Shown here: one piece after another, positions 61,041 through 64,000 of the stretch
Position numbering within the stretch: position 1 is the first letter of the stretch
Layout of the letters: every line of letters starts with the position of its first letter
Assembly: GCA_028583605.1 (NCBI GenBank)
Contig: CM053327.1
Span: 41,275,059 to 41,339,058 of the forward strand
DNA: 64,000 bases
Reading direction: 5' to 3'
From: Dastarcus helophoroides
Lineage: Eukaryota; Arthropoda; Insecta; Coleoptera; Bothrideridae
The notes under the pieces: model-generated
What the model was told of the DNA's origin: nothing
Seen by the model: the letters and a program-made list of their open reading frames with translations, nothing else
Databases searched by the model: none
Position numbers and translations under genes: made by a program

Positions 61041-64000
61041 GAGTAGAATTTTCGAGAAAAAAGTCGAAATTTTGAGTTTAAAGTCGACATTTTACAAAAG
61101 CATAGGAAGGCATTAATTAAAAAAAATTATATTTAGAAATTTCGACATTTTACAAAAGCGTAAAAAGGACACTGATTATAAAAAAAAAGTGACTTTTTTT
61201 GGCAAATATTCGGTTTTTTTTTAAATTTCGATTTTTTTCTCGAAATTTCGGCTTTAAACTCGAAATTTCGACTTAACACTCGAAATTTCGACTTTTTTTC
61301 AAAAATTCGACTTTTTTCTTGACATTTTTACTTTATTCTTAAAATTCCGAGACTAATGTCGAAATTTCGACTTTAATATCGAATTTTTTTTCGACATTTC
61401 AAGAATAAGTCAAAATTTCTACACTATGGTCAAATTAGGCACATGACAGTTGCGTCCAACCACTCCTCTTTCCCAACAATCTTGACAGTTTGTAGTAGGG
61501 TGCGTTCAATAATTGCTATTTTTAGTTAGCAAATTTTGATCTTTTTTTTTAGAAATTTCGAGATGAAAGTTGAAAATTCGAGAAAAAAATCGAAACTTCG
61601 TGATTAAGATGAAAATTTCGAAAAAAAATTCGGAATTTGAAAAAAAAAAGTCGAAATTTCGAGAAAAAGGTAGAAATTTCGAGAAAAAATTCGAAGTTTG
61701 AGAAAAACCTAAGTCGAAATTCCGAGAAAAAAGTCGAAATTTCAGAAAAAAGTCGAAATTTCTAGAAAAATAGTAAACATTTTGAGTTTAAAGTCGAAAT
61801 TTCGAGAAAAATGTCGAAATTTCGATATTAAGGTTAAAATTTTGAGAAAAAAGTCGATATTTGAGAAAAAACTCTAAAATTGAGAAATAAAAACGAAATT
61901 TCGAGAAAAAAGTCGAATTTTTTAGATTAAGGCCGAAATTTCGAGAAAAAAAGTCGAAATTTGAAAATAACGTCGAAATTTCGAAATATTTCGAGCAAAA
62001 ATTCGAAATTTAAGAATAACGTCGAAATTTCGAAATATTTCGAGCAAAAAGACAAAATTTCGAGAAAAAAAGTCGAAATTTTGATATTAAGGTTAAAATT
62101 TTGAGAAAAAAGTCGATATTTGGGAAAAAAGTCCAAAATTGAGAAAAAAGAAACGAAATTTCGAGAAAAAAGTCGAACTTTGCGAAAAGAATCGAAATTT
62201 TGATAAAGAAAGGTCGAAATTTCGATAAAAAAAATGTCAAAATTTTGAGTATAAAGTCGAAATTTTGAGAGAAATGTCGAAATTTCTATATTAAGGTCAA
62301 CATTTTGAGAAAAAAGTCGATATTTGAGAAAAAAGTCGAAAATTGAGAAAAACAGACGAAATTCCGAGAAAAAAGTCGAAGTTTGCGAAAAAATCGAAAT
62401 TTTGATAAAGAAAGGTCGAAATTTCGATAAAAAAATGTCAAAATTTTGAGTATAAAGTCGAAATTATGAGAGAAATGTCGAAATTTCTATATTAAGGTCA
62501 AAATTTTGAGAAAAAAGTCGAAAATTGAGAAAAAAAGACGAAATTTCTAGAAAAATAATCGACATTTTGAGTTTAAAGCCTAAATTTCGAGAAAAATGTC
62601 GAAATTTCGATATTAAGGTTAAATTTTCGAGAAAAAAGTAGATATTTGAGAAAAAAATCTAAAATTAAGAAAAAAAACAAAATTTCGAGAAAAAAGTTAA
62701 ACTTTTCAGATTAAGGCCGAAATTTCGACTTTTTGTCGAAATTTCAAAATATTTCGAGCAAAAATTCGAAATTCGAGAAGAACGTCGAAATTTCGAGAAA
62801 AAGTCGAAATTTCGAAATATTTCGAGCAAAAAGACGAAATTTCGAAAAAAAAGTCGAGATTTGGGAAAAAAGTCCAAAGTTCGATAAGAAAAGGTCGAAA
62901 TTTTGAGTATAAAGTCGAAATTTTGAGAGAAATGTCGAAATTTCGATATTAAGGCCAAAATTTCGAGAAAGAAGTCGAAATTTAAGAAAAAAAACGAAAT
63001 TTCGAGAAAAAGGCAAAATTTCGAGAAAAAAATCAAATTTTGAGAAAAAAGTCAACATTTCGAGAAAAAGTCGAAATTTTGAGAAATAAACTCGAAATTT
63101 AAGAAAAAAATCTAAATTTCGAGAAAAAAGTCGAAATTTCGAGCTTAAAATCGAAATTTGAGAAAAAAAGTTGAAATTTTTAAAAATGACATTTTTTAAT
63201 CTTTGTAACATTTCGAAAAAGTTGAAATTTTCAGAAAAAAGTCGAATTTTGAGAAAAAAGTCGAAATTTCTAAAGATAACATTTTTTTAAATCGATTTCC
63301 TTTCTGCGCCTTTGTAACATTTTCAAAAAGTTCAAATTTCGCAAAAAAGGTCGAAATGTCAAAAAAAAATCAAAATTTTGGGAAAAAAAGTCGAAATTTA
63401 AGAAAAAAGTCGAAATTTCGAGAAAAAAGTCGAAATTTCGGGCTTAAAATCGAAGTTTGGAAAAAAAAGTCGAAATTTCTAAAGATAACATGTTTTTTAA
63501 TCGATGTCCTTTCTACGCCTTTGTAACATTTCGAAAAAGTTGAAATTTTCAGAAAAAAGTCGAATTTTGAGAAAAAGGTCGAAATTTAAGAAAAATGTCG
63601 AAATTTTGAGAAAAAAAAAGTCGAAATGTTGAGTTTAAAGTCGACATTTCGAGAAAAAAGTCGAAATTTGAGAAAAACTTCGAAATATCAACAAAAAAGA
63701 AGAAATTTAGAAATATTTCGAGAAAAAGGTCGAAATTGGAGAAACAAAAACAAAGTTTCGACAAAAATTTTGAAATTTCCAGAAAAAGTCGAAATTTGAG
63801 AAAAAAAGTCAAAATTTCGAGAAAAAAGTCGAAGTTTTGAGAAGAAAAGTTGAAACTTAAGAAAAAAATCGAAATTTCAGGAAAAAAGTCGAAATTTCGA
63901 GCTAAAAATCGAAATATGAGAAAAAAAGTCGAAATTTCTAAAAATAGCATTTTTTTAAATCGATTTTCTGTCTGCGTCTTTGTAACATTTCCAAAAAGTT
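61041..64000 (+). repeat. A-rich minisatellite built on GTCGAAATTTCGAGAAAAAA
   Basis: A ~20-bp motif containing the palindrome TCGAAATTTCGA is iterated with many variants to the window end. Larger units occur: GATAAAGAAAGGTCGAAATT at about 62204 and 62407 (offset ~200 bp), and a marker CGCCTTTGTAACATTT near 63310, 63520 and 63975. Minus-strand frames of up to 155 codons (KFRLF, FFLEIS repeats) are compositional and are not genes. Confidence 0.85.

Noticed and set aside
61927..63950. Minus-strand ORFs up to 155 codons of FLEISTFFLKFRLF type, resembling membrane proteins
   Set aside because: Hydrophobic composition comes from TTTCGAAATTT words of the minisatellite; frames overlap each other and have no domain.
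1..64000. Telomeric (TTAGG)n arrays, rRNA or tRNA genes
   Set aside because: I looked for TTAGG/CCTAA runs, tRNA A/B boxes and rRNA core motifs and saw none that could be defended; covariance-model searches would be needed to exclude diverged tRNAs.

Overview
The window looks like repeat-saturated, AT-rich nuclear DNA of an arthropod, most likely an insect and possibly heterochromatic. The evidence is the mix of an errantivirus-like Ty3/gypsy element, CR1/Jockey-like and RTE-like LINEs, a mariner fragment, a hAT element with an 8-bp target duplication, foldback elements and several satellites. No host protein-coding gene, rRNA, tRNA or CRISPR array could be supported. Nearly all ORFs of 60-140 codons are by-products of low-complexity A/T or CTT repeats. 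Species and order cannot be read from the sequence.

Layout. 1-6.1 kb: a foldback MITE, AT-rich minisatellite, a 145-bp tandem array, a nine-copy 257-bp satellite and a ~305-bp repeat. 6.1-8.5 kb: single-copy-looking DNA with a solo LTR (7137-7490). 8.5-12.35 kb: a foldback (TIR-capped) satellite of ~18 monomers of ~145 bp. 12.7-13.35 kb: two inverted LTR copies. 13.9-17.4 kb: a decayed minus-strand LINE with its 3' part tandemly expanded. 17.5-18.6 kb: a non-autonomous hAT element. 19.6-21.6 kb: a 2-kb pure CTT/CTTCTT tract joined to the 3' end of an RTE-like LINE fragment. 22.6-23.9 kb: a 5'-truncated LINE with an open RT reading frame. 24.5-33.9 kb: A-rich minisatellite with ~650-bp higher-order units, a 1.65-kb duplication and an inserted cassette carrying a perfect 155-bp-arm palindrome. 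34.7-42.1 kb: a solo LTR, then a full-length, nearly intact LTR retrotransposon (35307-42003, minus strand) that splits a LINE RT sequence. 42.1-51 kb: unique DNA, an 800-bp duplication and a long inverted repeat. 51-55.6 kb: more foldback-repeat copies and a 299-bp satellite with trimer higher-order structure. 55.6-61 kb: decayed MITEs, a mariner pseudogene and a GC-richer single-copy island. 61-64 kb: A-rich minisatellite built on GTCGAAATTTCGAG.

The only genes that plausibly work together are gag and pol of the LTR retrotransposon. Both are open, lie in the same frame separated by a single UAA, and are flanked by 347-bp LTRs that differ at 3 positions. The most unusual structures are the perfect hairpin at 28502-28895, the in-frame gag/pol stop, the TSD-less insertion with a target deletion, the foldback satellite, and the higher-order CTT array. 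All alignments were made by eye, so percent identities and copy boundaries are approximate.
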